Source of the DNA: Schistosoma mansoni
Taxonomy: Eukaryota > Platyhelminthes > Trematoda > Strigeidida > Schistosomatidae
Length of the DNA: 64,000 bases
Direction of reading: 5' to 3'
Assembly (NCBI RefSeq): GCF_000237925.1
Contig: NC_031495.1
Span: 40,514,210-40,578,209, forward strand
Positions 1-12,187 of this stretch are shown piece after piece; positions within the stretch are counted from its first letter, which is position 1, and each line of letters opens with the position of its first letter. Position numbers and translations under genes: made by a program. Under the pieces are notes generated by a model. It made no database searches. It saw only the letters and a program-made list of their open reading frames with translations, and was not told where the DNA came from.

Positions 1-1640
1 AGTTTGACTTTGATAGGCACTTCCATGAGATAAAAGAAGTTCACCTGATATGGGAATCAAAACTAAAATTGTGTTGCAATATAGGCCTTAGAATTCTAGA
101 TGTATTCGTCGCATAGCCAATTTCCTCACTTACTAAAAACTCAAATCACCACACCAACCAGCTTTCAAACAAAATATATTTAGCAAGACATTGTCAAACT
201 CAATCTTGATAGACATATGCTGTTAGGAAATATAGTATCGCGTATAGTGAGTAATATCATCTTTTAGCGTTTCATTTATGGAACTCTGTGAATCAGATTC
301 TTCCCCAAATTACTGTTACGGTTTTTTAATGTTTGCAAAAATATCAAACTAACAAAACCTAGCTCTTATTCCAGATAAGCTGAAGAGAAGGATCAAGATA
401 CGGAAAACCACAGTACTAGTGAATGTTCCTTCTCGTTATTCTCTGATTATAGCTGGTCGAGTGTCGAAGATTACTGGGCAGTCGATCAAACTGTCTCAGT
501 CAGTCTTCTAGGGATGAAGTTATTTAGGGATCCGCCTAGTCAGAAGCACACAGAGAAAGTGATTGGATGGCGTCGATCATGAATGCTAGGAGAAATATTC
601 ATTATACGAAACGCACAGATAGGAAACATGACTTTCCTGAATAATCTGTTGGTGGAAGCAGACCACCCAACCGTTTCAGTAACTGAAATATGAATGATAT
701 GTAACAAGAAAGGAAGAAATTCTATTCACAACCAATTCATCTCCGTAAAATGATCAGGGGTTTGATGTAATTGGATTGTGGTTGAGCTTTACAACCCGTG
801 AGCTGGTTTCCATATCCGTAGAAAATTAACTCATGAATCGAATTGACTCTAGTAGGAAGTTTTATAATATTATAACTGAATTCGACCGATCAAGTGACTT
901 ACACGGTGAACTAAAATATTCTGATAAAACACTACAATACCTTTACGATTTTCATAGATTAATGCGTCTTCACTTGGCAGAAACTTGGATGAGACCATAA
1001 TTAATGGACGATATTTGAGAGCTACTGAAGTTCATTTGAGGAACTTAAACCACTTACAAGAGTAGTAATATAGACCTCATTGTTGGGTTAATTATAAATG
1101 CAAGAGATAAGGACTAGGAGTTCCATTCATAATAAAACGTTCTCATCACTTTATTGAGAAAAAAATGACTCCGGATAAGTTTTGCATTACCCTAAAATTA
1201 ACCCTCCCGGTTGTCTTATGTAATTTCTCGTCTAATCTGCTCAATTCAAAACATCTTGTTGAGAGGACAGTCCCAAGTCTGCAGCGATGTCCAATTTTCC
1301 ATTCCTAGACACTCTGATCAAGTGGTCTCAGATGTAGATTTGAAAATTCAGTTATATTTTTATCATATTTTAAATCAACAGCATTTTTTGTCTAGAATAA
1401 GTTTGATATTGAAATTTTCAGCTTTGCTTAACCACCATTAAATACAGTTAACAAAAACGTATTTAACCTAATCCCAGCAATTACAGCGGTCTTAAAAATC
1501 AAAGAACTGGATTATTGATAAGGCAACGTTTCAGGGGTATCGTTCACTGATGAAAGTTCCTGGCCAACCGAAAGTCAAACCGTCGTAAAATGATTGACAA
1601 CGTCCTTGAGATTGAAACGGCGTTGAGGCTTCAAAAGATT
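1..1640. other. No gene recognised; AT-rich intergenic sequence
   Basis: Both strands carry only short open frames without recognisable motifs. The stretch is probably decayed repeat sequence, because it leads directly into CR1 debris, but I could not assign a family. Confidence 0.4.
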
Positions 1641-1679
1641 CAGCTCGAACACCTCAAACAATTCATATGGTCCGATGAT

Positions 1680-2150
1680 TTGAAGTATTCTTCATAATGC
1701 TTGAATTTGAGTCCCCGAACTATTTTCGTGGCTCGCCGTCGGATACGTTCCAGGGTGTCCTTATCCTTTTAGAGTTAGGAAAGAGACATTATATTTTCAT
1801 AATCTTAGTAGAGGCGCATAAAATTGATAAAAAGTATTAGGTTGTACTGTCGACCTGACCAATAATGCGCCTTGACGTTACCAGTGCAAAATTTGTTTGC
1901 AAGGCAGTTGTGTCGCAGTTAGCGTAAGACTTTAAATTATAGAGTACCAAGACTCCCAGATTTTTTCCAGCTCGAGACATCTCTGGATGTGAGTCACCTA
2001 GTTTACATGTCTAGTCTGCGAAACACTTCACATGGACTAATTTAAACTTTGGAGTGTTGAAAATAAGTCTGTTGTTATCTCCCCAATTGTGAGGTAAAGT
2101 CAGATCCTCCTGAACTGCCAGCTCATCATCATGGTTACAAACTCCTCTTT
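1680..2150 (-). mobile_element. CR1-type LINE relic, RT C-terminal part
   Basis: Read on the minus strand, the segment encodes degraded pieces that follow the better CR1 copy next to it. One reads roughly LTLPHNWGDNNRLIFNTPK, where the neighbour has a GWADDNGLTFNTSK-type stretch. Further along it has a DTLERIRRRATK-like stretch just past the RT palm. It faces the plus-strand CR1 piece starting at 2168, so two CR1 fragments lie head to head. It is much more diverged than that neighbour and cannot be functional. Confidence 0.6.
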
Positions 2151-2167
2151 CAGGTTTCACATAGGGG

Positions 2168-3440
2168 AGACAGGCTTCAGTACCAGAACAAGCTTATCGA
2201 TAAATTTGTCTCAGACCCGCAAAGCTTATTCCGTCACGCAGCTTCTCTTCGACAAGCCAAAACTGGAGTTTCCCAACTGCTAGGTCCTAATGTTCCGACC
2301 AATAACGACGGGGATGCCGCTAAACTTTTGGCTGAACAATACTTTCGGACATTTCAACCTACCCAGATCAACTACACTGATGAAAGCCTCATCTGCAACT
2401 GCACAGGACTTTCCGAAGTGAACCTGAGCGCGGACCTGGTGTTCGGTAAACTGCAGCACCTAAGAAAACTCACTTCTCCTGGTCCGAATATGGTTTTGTC
2501 CGCTATACTGAAGGAAGCAGCTTCAATCCTGGCAACATGGCATAGCGTGATGTTCCCACACTCGCTAAGTCGAGGCAAACTACCTGAAATTTGGAAGCTG
2601 ACTCACGTCTGACTTCTTCCTTTTTGCTGATGATGTGAAACTTTGGAGAGAGATACTGAACAAAGGGGATATACTGGCACTTCAGAAGGATCTGAATCGA
2701 CTTCAAGGTTGGGCAGATGACAACGGACTTACCTTCAACACGTCAAAGTGTAAAGTAGTCCATCTACGATATGTTGCAGACTACAGTTGCAACTTAAGAA
2801 ACTCCTCTCTAGAAGTATCACAAGTCGAAAAAGATTGATGAGTGTTGGTACCCTACGACTTCAAGTCGTGCGCTAACTGTGACAAAAACGCCTTTCCAGC
2901 AAACGTTGCACTGGTAACATTGAAGCGCATTTTTGGCTAGTTTGACGGTAGAACTTTCCACATAATCTTACACAGTTTTATTCGTTCCCATTTAGAGTAC
3001 GGAAACATAATATTTTCTCCCTCTTTCCAAAAGGATAAGGACACTCTGGAACGTGTCCAATGGCGAGCCACGAAATCAGTTCGGGGACTCAAATCCAAAC
3101 CTTTGAATAGCGCCTCCAATCACTTAACCTTTACTCATTGTAATATAGGCGTCTTGAGGTGGCCTTCCAATGGCTTACATTATCCTTAACACTTCCGGTC
3201 ATCCCCTCAAACATCTATTTAAGCTTAGTCACAATAATAACCTTAGGGTTAACACCTAGAAACTGGAGACCCAACAAAGCAGAACTGACTGCAGATGCAA
3301 CTTCTACTCCTTAAGGTTGTCAAATGTTGAAATTTGCTTACGACTGAGTTGGTCCAAGCGACTTCCCAGGAGTCCTTTAAGAGGAAATTTGATCTATTCC
3401 TAAGTAATGAGGATTACATCATATTGTGATTTAACAATAT
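2168..3440 (+). mobile_element. CR1-type LINE fragment (RT), internally deleted
   Basis: The first block (2168-2612) encodes a pre-palm segment with LFRHAASLRQAKTGVSQLLG and SPGPNMVLSAILKEA, typical of CR1 ORF2. It ends at a PEIWKLTHV stretch. The frame then jumps straight to FLFADDVKLWREI (about 2615-2660), the RT motif C region. RT motifs A and B are therefore missing and the element is dead. Downstream come the thumb and a C-terminus ending near ESFKRKFDLFLSN (about 3370-3410), with frame breaks. Positions 2168-3131 are almost identical, inverted, to 15033-15996, which has the same internal deletion. The sequence after 3131 has its own CR1 3' end that the twin lacks. Confidence 0.8.
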
Positions 3441-3900
3441 CTTTTCCCTCTATTATCATTTATATACCTAAGTTTCTGCCTGGAGGTATTATTGATTCAC
3501 TGCTACTACACACGGAAGTCCGTTAAGCGAAAGCTTCTGCAATTCCATCCACAACCATATGAACCATTTGATTGGCGTTCTCTTGCCAGATCGTTCAAGG
3601 TCGTTGAAACAAAACAGCGGCCAAGTTTGAGCTGGCCTGGCTTCTTTCCTGCCACTTGACGTCGAATTGTTTTGTAGTTTGGATTCTAAGATTTGTCATG
3701 ATCTTAGGCATGTCACGCTTTTGATTGCTTTCTCCAATAAATATAAATGGGTTATGCTCGCTCTGTGGGTCATCCATATCTATTGTTTTCGTAGGGTCCT
3801 CACTCAAACTACTCAACATGCTCCCTTGCAGACACTATTATCTGCTCTCAGTCCAGACGTTTAGAACGATGAACGAAACGCTTTAGGGAGTGATTCAGTT
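3441..3900. other. Unassigned repeat-like spacer between two LINE fragments
   Basis: A 74-codon minus-strand frame (3595-3819) is the longest open stretch. I see no recognisable domain in it. It lies between CR1 and RTE-like debris and is probably part of another LINE or its untranslated region. Confidence 0.3.
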
Positions 3901-5390
3901 TGCCTTCAACTATTTTACAGCTACTCACCATTTCCAAACACCCTTGGGCGGAACATTAAAGTAGGGCTTCCACTATAATTGAAGTTCAAAAGGGTATAGT
4001 TAATCTGAGACCGGTAAAGGCAGCTGGTGCAGATGGATTGGCTCCAGAGGTCTTTGAGTATGGTGGTCCAGTTTTAGCAGCAAGGTTGACTAGTATATCA
4101 GTTAAAACCTGGGAACTGAATGTAATCCCATCTGACTGGTCGTTATCGCTGATCGTCCCAATATATAAGAACGGGCCGAAATCATCCTGTAATAGCCATA
4201 GAGGAGTTAGTTTAACTAATATAAAATCTAAAATACTAGCCTCAAATGTTGTCGAGCGGCTATTAAAGACTCGTGAACTGCAACCACGAGAAACTCAGGC
4301 TGACTTCAGACGTGGTCGTGCTCCTACTGCTGGAAATAACATTCTCGTCGACTGAATTTTTGGGGATTGGCCTCCTACAAGAAAGTCCACTCATTGACTT
4401 CGAATACGCAGATGACATGATCCTGTTTGGTGAAGACGCTGACAAAATGCAGTGTTTTGGTAGCACTGAGAAACAATGCCAGGATGCTTGAGATGCATTT
4501 TTCGCCCTCTAAATGAAAACTGTTGCTTCAGAACTGGCCTGCGCCAACACCTGAACTAAGGATAGGGAGTGAAGTAGTCGGACGCGTCGACAGCTCCAAT
4601 TATCTTGGAAATCTCACAAGCCCTATTTGTTTGGTTCCTGACGAAATCTTAGCACGGGTTCAAAAAGCTCGTTTGGCTTTTGCCGACTTACGTCACCTAT
4701 GGCGAAGACGAGATATCTGTCTATCGATTAAATGACGGCTGCGAGACGTGGCCATTAGGCGTAGAGGATACCCATAAATTACTAATGTGATCACAGATGT
4801 CTCCGAAATATTGCCAGCATCTGCTGGGATCGTCGGGTAAGTAATGATGAGGTTAGACACAGGGTATTAGGGAATAATGGTAAATCAGTTGATGAGTTTG
4901 TGAATCGACTGAGGTGGTTGGGCCACGTATCACTCATGCCTAACCACCGACTATCTCGGCGCGCAATGCTGACTAGTGTTAGAGACGAAAGAAAGTTGGG
5001 GGGTGGCCAGACCAAAACGTGGCATCAGTTTTTGAAGTCACTAACTTCTAGTCTTAGCCATGTTGGTGGATGCAGACTACTTGGTCGGGGTTTGTGCGAC
5101 TATCGTAACTAATGGTTGGAAACTGTGTGACATGACTCAGAATTGATCACAATTGCGTAGGTGTATACACCCTTTATCTTCCCGTAAACCGTGAGATTAG
5201 GATTACTTTGTACATTTCTTTCTATAAACTAATTCTTTCCATCTGTATTATATCCTTATATACAGTCTTTAATATGTCAATACCATTGAAGTAACTACTA
5301 TGAATTTGGTGATCATCTTGTTGTGCTGATGAGATGTGGCAACTTGGACCGATGCATATATGTGTCTGATCCTACGTTGTAGCTGACTGA
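3900..5390 (+). mobile_element. RTE-like APE-type LINE, 5'-truncated and internally deleted
   Basis: The RT domain opens with ADGLAPEVFEYGGPVLAARL, then VIPSDWSLSLIVPIYKNG and a HRGVSLTNI motif (4030-4260). It breaks off after ETQADFRRGR. The frame resumes at LLEITFSSTEF and continues into the catalytic EYADDMILFGEDADK stretch (about 4400-4450), so the segment carrying RT motifs A and B has been lost. Thumb-region pieces with RLRWLGHVSLMP and QTKTWHQFLKSL follow (4900-5070). The 3' end, near 5330-5390, matches the 3' ends at 40700-40818 and 47760-47940. Several frame breaks make it non-coding. Confidence 0.8.
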
Positions 5391-6010
5391 GTCCTTTACT
5401 TGTCCTTCAAAGCGTCCTAAGGCACTTAGCAACTACTGCCCAACAGTCCATACTGGTTTTTAGTCTTGGCCAATATCAGCCTCTAGGTCATTTCGTCTAC
5501 GAAAATCACTCGGATATTCAGAACAAGTTTATAAAGTGTTTGACTGACCTTAATTTTCTTTTTAAGCTAGGCTATTTCATGTGATTCCTGTCGCAACGAT
5601 GTGGTACTTAATAAGGGGCTGCGTGCCTTGTTTACGAGTAGCCATGTCAGATATTGCATTTGTTCAGGATGGTACACGTTACCATTGATCACTAATTAAT
5701 TCTGGCTGTTATTTGTACACTACTGAACACACTAAATTCCCTTCAACAGTTGCTCTCATTTTTTATTTATAGAGCTTTACTCAGTGTCATTAATTTGGCG
5801 AAAATTCGCAAAAACAGTTGTTTACACCAACTTATCAAATGTATTTAGTATGGTATTCGCCAGATTACTATTTTTGCCGTACTCACCATCCATACTTCCA
5901 TTTGACGTTATCATAGGTATCGTTTTGGAGATAATGCTTCGTTTGATATATTGTGTAGCAGTTCCTTATCTTGTTCTTAGGTATGTATGGACTGCGAATT
6001 TTTGAAGCAT
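5391..6010. other. No gene recognised
   Basis: A hydrophobic 73-codon plus-strand frame (5784-6005) is present, but it has no recognisable domain and no clear splice context. Composition resembles the surrounding repeat-rich spacer. Confidence 0.3.
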
Positions 6011-6445
6011 TTCCTGCATATCATAGAACTACGTACCACTTGAATGTTGACTGGCGTAGAAATATGTTGAAAGCGTTGTATCAGTCCATAGTCATTGGCT
6101 GTTGTACTGAGGTAATTTGGTAGGTGCAAACTGCCTGGTTGTAATCCATGCAATTATTGTGGCCAAAGTTTGAAAACTTGAAGTGACGTTTCTCGGAATC
6201 AGTCACAATGGTGAAAATGCATGTACTCTTTTTTCCTCATAGATCATGAATTTTAAAATTACATTATGCGTTTTATAACACAAAGTAATCCTCAAGTCGT
6301 ATTTGTCTTATCCGTCTTTTTACTAGCGATACTAGTACTTTTGATATTTTAGTATTTATTTAGACAATTTCATCTCTGAGCTGACGAAGAGTGTCAGCTG
6401 AAGCCGATGGACATATGTACCGGTTTCTACGTCGCCTATAATTGA
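6010..6445 (+). mobile_element. Old LINE 3'-end relic (RTE-like family)
   Basis: Nucleotide similarity to the 3' part of the LINE at 39576-40818 is visible by eye. Around 6195-6235 the relic resembles that element's terminal coding motif (about 40525-40580). Around 6390-6440 it resembles the terminal untranslated sequence with its conserved CATATGTAC block. It is strongly decayed, about 230 bp upstream of the BPNT1 start. Confidence 0.5.
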
Positions 6446-6671
6446 CTAGCTCTTAAAGTATGAGGAATCGCTCTTAGTCTATCTTTCTAACGAATACGTT
6501 TGTAATTCGCAGCACTAAATATACCCCAGAGACGTCGTGTTGCTTTGCTTCAGTCAGGACGTGTTTGGCTCTTAAGATTTTTTCATAAACCATTTAATCT
6601 GGTTCCTTAGTAGCGTTTTGTAAGTATGGTTATGAGCTTATAATTCATGTTTTTTTTCATTTCGAAGAAAT

Positions 6672-6879
6672 ATGCGACCCCCTCTTGTTATGAAAATACT
6701 TGCTGCCTCTGTATCTCTAGCGGATAAGGCTTGTTGTTTGATTCGTGCGGTATATGATTCCAAAGACTTGGCCATTATAGACAAAGGAGTTGATGATTTG
6801 CAATCCAGAGCTGATCGAGATTCTCAGAGGTGCATAGTACAATCCTTGAATGAGATCTTCCCAGGTCTTCATGTTATTG
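6672..6879 (+). CDS. BPNT1: BPNT1-like exon 1
   Basis: Encodes residues 1-69 plus one base. It includes the N-terminal helix and the DLQSRAD segment that contributes to the metal site. The donor is ATTG|GTATTT. Confidence 0.85.
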
Positions 6880-9800
6880 GTATTTTTAATGTTTACTCTA
6901 ATAATTCGAAAAATAGGTGAAGAAGGTGATTTGGATCCTGGAAATCTACCTCGATCCACTGAATTAAACTTAGCTGTTCTTGAGTACCAATGTCCTCCAG
7001 AACTAAAAGATTGTTCACTGGATGATATTGTAGTTTGGGTGGATCCGCTGGATGGTACAAAGGAATTTACTGAAGTATGTTTATTTATTTGGTTTTTATT
7101 CATGATATCACGTAAAATACAACCATATAATAACAGTAGATGTTCATGCATAGTTTTGAACTCTTAAGTAAAATTAATTTTTCCTGTGTACGTGCTTCTT
7201 CTGAATCCAGGGCCTTATTGAGTTTGTTACAGTTCTTATCGGGATTTCGCTTGCTGGAAAGCCTGTGGGTGGTGTTATCGCTCAACCTTTTTACAAAGCC
7301 AATCCAACTGCGAATACAACTGATCCGAACTATACAACTCGGATCGTTTGGGGACTTGTAGGTCTGGGTGTATTTGGCGTAAATCCCCTGCTACCTTCTT
7401 CAAAATTGCCATATCCAATCAACCAAAATGCCCAAAAACTTACTTCACCTCATATTATTGTGGTTACCCGATCCCATCGCTCTCTTACTCATGATTTTGT
7501 TGACGGAGCATTCTATCCCACTGAAGTAAGCATGATTGTATTGTTACAATGCATTTTTGGATTTCTTGTGTAGGTATATTCAACTCTTTTACATACCACA
7601 TAGTTCTCAAATATTTGATATTCAGCTATAATTGTGGGTGTAAAATGCTTTGTATCGCTCTTAACATCAAATAATCTTCTAAACTCTGCCCTGGTAGGTA
7701 AACTATCTTCATTCGGAGGAGTTATGATACCTCATTATAAAAACCGAGATTCTTCGGAAATCACGAGGCTGATGCCACTTCTAACAACCAGAGCAACAAT
7801 TTTTATTGGTAAATGAATTGTAGGATACTATGAGAGACCGGAAGGACCAGTCAAACGGCAACGGAAATGAGGAAATACAACTTGACGATGCTCGGAATCA
7901 GTGAAACCCATTAGATCCAAACTGGACAGAAAAGGTTAGATTCAGGAGAGATGCTGCTGTACTCCGGTCGCAAAGAGGAAAATGCTCCACACGGAGAGTT
8001 GCTTTGATGCTGTCCAAAGGAGCACGTAAAGCACTTGTAGTACGGGAATCTCATGGATTCAGGATCATCAAAGCATCATTCAAAACGAAGGAGGAGGGAA
8101 TCACAATGAATGCTATCCTATGTTGTGCGCCCACCAATCATAGCAACGACGACGATAAAGACCAGTTCTACAAGAGACTGCAATCGATCATAGCGAAATG
8201 CTTAGGTAAGAACCTGACAATCTTTATGGGAAATCTAGATGCAAAAGTCGGACTGGACAACACCGGGTATGAAGATAGCATGGAACGACATGGATTGACT
8301 AGGAGAAATGAACGAGAATGGCGAAAGGCTTGGAAGTTTATGTGTAGTCAACAAAATTGTTTTAGGTTGCACAGTATTCCCCGCCCTCATAAAGCTACAT
8401 GGGTCTCACCGGATCACACTACAATGAACTAGATCGATCATGTTTACATCAATAAAAACTTCACAAGGTCAGTGGGAGATGTGAGAACCAAGAGAGGTTC
8501 TGATATAGCTTCAGCTCACCACCTGTTAGTTGCTAAGATGAAACTGAAGTTAAAGAAGCATTGGACAACTGGGTGAACAACATTACTAATGTTCAATACA
8601 GTCTTTCATCGAGATACTGACAAACTCAACCAATTCAAGATAACTCTCAACAACAGGTCCCAAGCTTTACAAGATCTACTCAGGGATGAGGAATCTACTA
8701 TGGTGGGTAATTGGAAGCGGATCAAAGAAGCACTAACTTCAACGTGTCAAGAGGTTCTGGACCGCGAGAAGCATCACCACAAAGAATAGATCTCTATAGA
8801 AACCCTGGACAATATTCAGGAAAGGAAGAACAAGAAGACAGCACTCAACAACAGTCGAACAAGAACAATGAAAGTCGAAATATAAGCTGAATACACAAAA
8901 GCAAACAAGCAATTGAAGAGGAGCGTTAAAGCTGACAAGCGAAAATATGTGGAAGACCTAGCAACGATAGCGGAAAAACTTCAACAGAAGGATATATGAA
9001 ACAGCTATATGACACAACGAAGAAACTAGCAGAGAAACAGCAAACCGAAAAGACCAGTCAACGACAAAGAGGGCAAGACACTCACTGAGATTCAAGAACA
9101 GAGGAACAGATGGGCAGAACACTTTGAAAAACTCTTGAATAGGCCAGCTCCATTGAATCCACGGGACATCGAAGCAGCACCTGCAGACCTTCCTATAGCT
9201 GTCACTCTACCAACGATCGAAGAAATCAGGGTGGCCAGTCTTCAGACAAATCAAGAGTAAGAAAGCAGCAGGACCTGACAACATACCAGTTGAGGCAAAG
9301 GGATAACTGCCAAGATGCTCCATGTTCTAATCAGGATTTAGGAGGAAGGACAAGTGGTGACAGACTGAAAAGAAGGATATATCACCAAGAAAGGAGATCT
9401 GAGCAAATATGGAAACTACAGAGCCATCACACTACTATCAGTACCAGTAAAAGTTTTCAACAGAGTGTTGCTGAATCGGATGAAAGACTCAGTAAATGCC
9501 CAACTTTGAGATCAACAGACCGGATTTCGTAAGGATTGGTCGTGCACAGAACAAATCGCGACACTACGGATCATTGTTGAGCAATCAATTGAATGCGATT
9601 CGTCACCCTACATCAACTTCAATATGAGAAGGCGTTTGACAGTGTGGATAGGAGAACATTATGGATTTTTTTCGACACTATGGTGTACCTAAGAAAGTCG
9701 TCAACGTCATCCGGAATTCATACGACGGACTACAGTACAAAGTGGTGCATGGAGGACAGCTGATAGAAGCATTCCATGTGAGGACCAGTGTCAGACAAGG

Positions 9801-12187
9801 CTACCTACTTTCCCCCTTTCTCCTCTAGTGATTGACTGGATTGTGAAGACTTCGACATCTGAGGTGAAACACGGAATACCATGGACAGCTCGGAATCAGT
9901 CAGAAGATTTGGACTTCGCAGATAACCTGACTCTTCTGTCCCATACACATCAACAAATGCAGGTCAATTCAACCAATGTAGCAGCAGCAGCCTCTGCATC
10001 CGTAGGCCTCAACACACACAAGGGGAAAAGCGAGATTCTCAAATACAACGCAGTAAACATCAACCAAACCAATCACACTTGATGGAGAAACTCTGGAAGA
10101 GGTGGAAACTTTCACGTGCCTGACTGGTCAGCATCATTGAAAAACTAGGAGAATCTGATGGAGATGTGAAGTCATGGATTGACTAAGCAAAAGCAACATT
10201 CCTGCATTTGAAGAACATATGGAACTCAAAACAACTGTCAACCAATATCAAAGTGAGAATCTTCAATACGAACGTCGAAACAGTTCTACTGTACGGAGCT
10301 GAGACTTGGAGAACTACCACAACCATTATCAAAATGGTACAAGTATTTATAGACTGTCGCCTACGCAAGATACTTAATGTCCGTTGGCTGGATAACATCA
10401 GCAACATCCTAATGTGGAAGAGAAGAGAGCAGCTTCCAGTGGAGGAGGAAATTAGGAAAAGAGGCTAGGGGCGGAAATCATAAAACTGCATCAGTAGGCA
10501 AGCCCCAGCTTGGAGTCCTAAAGGGGAAGGGAAAAGAGGAAGGCCAAAGAACATATTATGTCGGGAATCGGAAGCAGACATGAGAAGGATTAATAGGAAC
10601 TGGAAAGGACTGCCCAGGACAGAGTTGGATGAAGAATGCTGTTGAGCGGCCTGTGCTACTCCATGAGAGTTAACAGGCGTTGGTAAGTAAGTAATCGTTG
10701 TTCTTCTATTTTCTACATAGTGTTCTTATGGCTGGTGCGTATTAATTATTATTATACAGTAACTACTATACGGGCTCATGGGTACAACCACTTGGTTACC
10801 ACTGGTGATGAATGCATATATGAGTGCATACGTTCCTAAGTATTTGAAGCACGATATTTATGTATCTCACCTATTCCTAATTTACATATTTCGCTTATTT
10901 ACAAAAGCAAAGTTGATTTTGTGAGAAAACCCTTTTGTGGCTTGTTTCTTTACCATTACTACTGAGAATCAAAAGCGAATATTAACCTTACAATATATGT
11001 TAAGTTTTCCGTTTAGGACATTTCTATATTCAAATTATTATCAATTCCGTAAAATATCCCGAAACCATGGGGACTAGAAATGTTCAACTATATCGGTATC
11101 CAAAAATGATTTTAGATTTGTTATGTCATCCTATTATTATTCCAAAGGTACATTTCGGTAAAACGTATTAAAAGGTCCATATGTGCAAATAAGAGCAAAA
11201 CATGATAGTAAGCAGTTTTGGTTTGAAAACCTTGCAGTTTATCAATGTTTTTTTCCAAAGGCGTTTTATGCGTAATAGTCTTAATAAGCATCCCTTTTTC
11301 GTCGGGCTAAAATGTTCGATATGCTAAGACCAACCAGTTCTGCTCTGGTAATCCTTAAGTCATTTTATGGCCTAGAGTAATGCTATGATTTCCAATTCGA
11401 TGTTGATTTTCTCTTTATTTAAATCACTACATTTTTACTTGAGCTGTTATTTATTTGACCCTTATTAATTTTCACATAAAATGCCTTGACAAGTATATGT
11501 GACCAGATTGTTCGAAGTGTACAGCCCAAATACGAAACATTTTTCAGGTCAACTTCGTCTTTTCACTTTTCTATCAAAATGTCAACTTCTCGGTCTTTAT
11601 TTGTCGTGTATAAAATCTTGTGCCATTCAGTAAATACATTGTTGGTAGAATCTGTCGATAATTTTTCACCTTTTACATAGCTCAAAACCTTGTTTTGACT
11701 CACCGTGTCTTGAAACTTTTTTAATGATGCAAGTTCCGTTCTAATTTCGTGCATTTTTAGTAATGAAACTGATTATTTCGAATGTGAAAGTTTATGCACA
11801 AGTTTTATCTTTAAAATCCGAAATACACTCGTGCAGTATTTGTTATGCTATCTCATGTTTTAACCCCATATTTTATTTTTCTTTTCATAGGTTCTTCGCG
11901 CAGGGGGGTGTGGTTACAAAGTTCTAGTGCTTCTGGAAGGACGTGCTCATGTCTATGTATTTCCTAGCCAAGGTACTAAAAAGTGGGATACATGTGCTCC
12001 GGAAGCTGTTCTTCGAGCATCTGGTGGGATACTAACAGATTTAACTGGACAACCTTACAAATACGATCTTAATGCTAAACATGATAATCTTCGAGGCATA
12101 CTTGCTACTCCTGTCGCCGATTGGTTACCATCATATGTTTCTTGTTTGCCAAAGGAAGTGCTTGATGATTTCTCAGCTCGTGATTAG
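6672..12187 (+). CDS. BPNT1: 3'(2'),5'-bisphosphate nucleotidase (BPNT1-like), four exons
   Basis: The enzyme removes the 3'-phosphate from PAP and PAPS-type nucleotides, the by-products of sulfation, in the cytosol. It belongs to the Mg2+-dependent, lithium-sensitive phosphatase family. Exons are 6672-6879, 6917-7074, 7211-7525 and 11891-12187. They join in phase (1, 0, 0) into 326 codons including the stop. The product is 325 aa, close to the usual 300-330. Metal-site motifs are present: DLQSRAD (42-48), GEE (70-72), WVDPLDGTKEFTE (110-122) and WDTCAPEAVLRASGG (259-273). The start MRPPLVMKILAASVSLADKA aligns with the start of animal BPNT1. The last intron (4.4 kb) holds an RTE-like LINE in sense orientation. 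No break is seen in the coding exons, so the gene is probably functional. Identification rests on remembered family sequence. Confidence 0.93.
6880..6916 (+). other. 37-nt mini-intron of BPNT1-like gene
   Basis: GT...AG boundaries (GTATTT to AAATAG) and restoration of the frame VIG-EEGD support splicing. Very short 5' introns are a known feature of schistosome genes. Confidence 0.8.
6917..7074 (+). CDS. BPNT1: BPNT1-like exon 2
   Basis: Encodes residues 70-122 (first codon split). It carries GEE and the hallmark WVDPLDGTKEFTE motif, whose aspartates bind the catalytic Mg2+ ions. The donor is GAA|GTATGT. Confidence 0.9.
7211..7525 (+). CDS. BPNT1: BPNT1-like exon 3
   Basis: Encodes residues 123-227. 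The acceptor is ATCCAG|GGCCTT. GLIEFVTVLIGISLAGKPVG aligns with the family segment directly after the WVDPLDGT motif, and the exon also carries the conserved TRSH motif. The donor is GAA|GTAAGC. Confidence 0.88.
7640..10690 (+). mobile_element. RTE-like APE-RT LINE in last intron of BPNT1-like gene (copy A)
   Basis: Coding pieces in order are an apurinic-like endonuclease (about 7950-8540) with [20 protein letters not shown] and [14 protein letters not shown], a linker (8589-9240), RT palm pieces (9530-10080) with YEKAFDS-like, RQGYLLSP and DFADNL stretches, and a C-terminal region (10208-10468) with [16 protein letters not shown]. The usual catalytic Y/FADD reads FADN here, and there are many stops and frame shifts, so it is inactive. 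The 3' end has a GTAAGTAAGTAA-type tail near 10680. Positions 7755-10498 are nearly identical to copy B on the other strand. The 5' flank (7640-7754) looks like a much older, diverged version of the sequence upstream in copy B. Confidence 0.88.
10691..11890 (+). other. Remainder of BPNT1-like last intron
   Basis: This is AT-rich sequence with no recognisable coding signal. It ends in a pyrimidine-rich tract before the acceptor of the last exon. Confidence 0.6.
11891..12187 (+). CDS. BPNT1: BPNT1-like exon 4 (terminal)
   Basis: Encodes residues 228-325 and a TAG stop. The acceptor is TTCATAG|GTTCTT. It contains the substrate-binding WDTCAPEAVLRASGG block near the C-terminus. A possible AATAAA polyadenylation signal lies at 12697-12702. 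Confidence 0.9.
   Translation, partial: VLRAGGCGYKVLVLLEGRAHVYVFPSQGTKKWDTCAPEAVLRASGGILTDLTGQPYKYDLNAKHDNLRGILATPVADWLPSYVSCLPKEVLDDFSARD

Noticed and set aside
5784-6005. Hydrophobic 73-codon frame as a small membrane protein
   Set aside because: AT-rich sequence often gives hydrophobic frames; no homologous segment recognised and no splice support.
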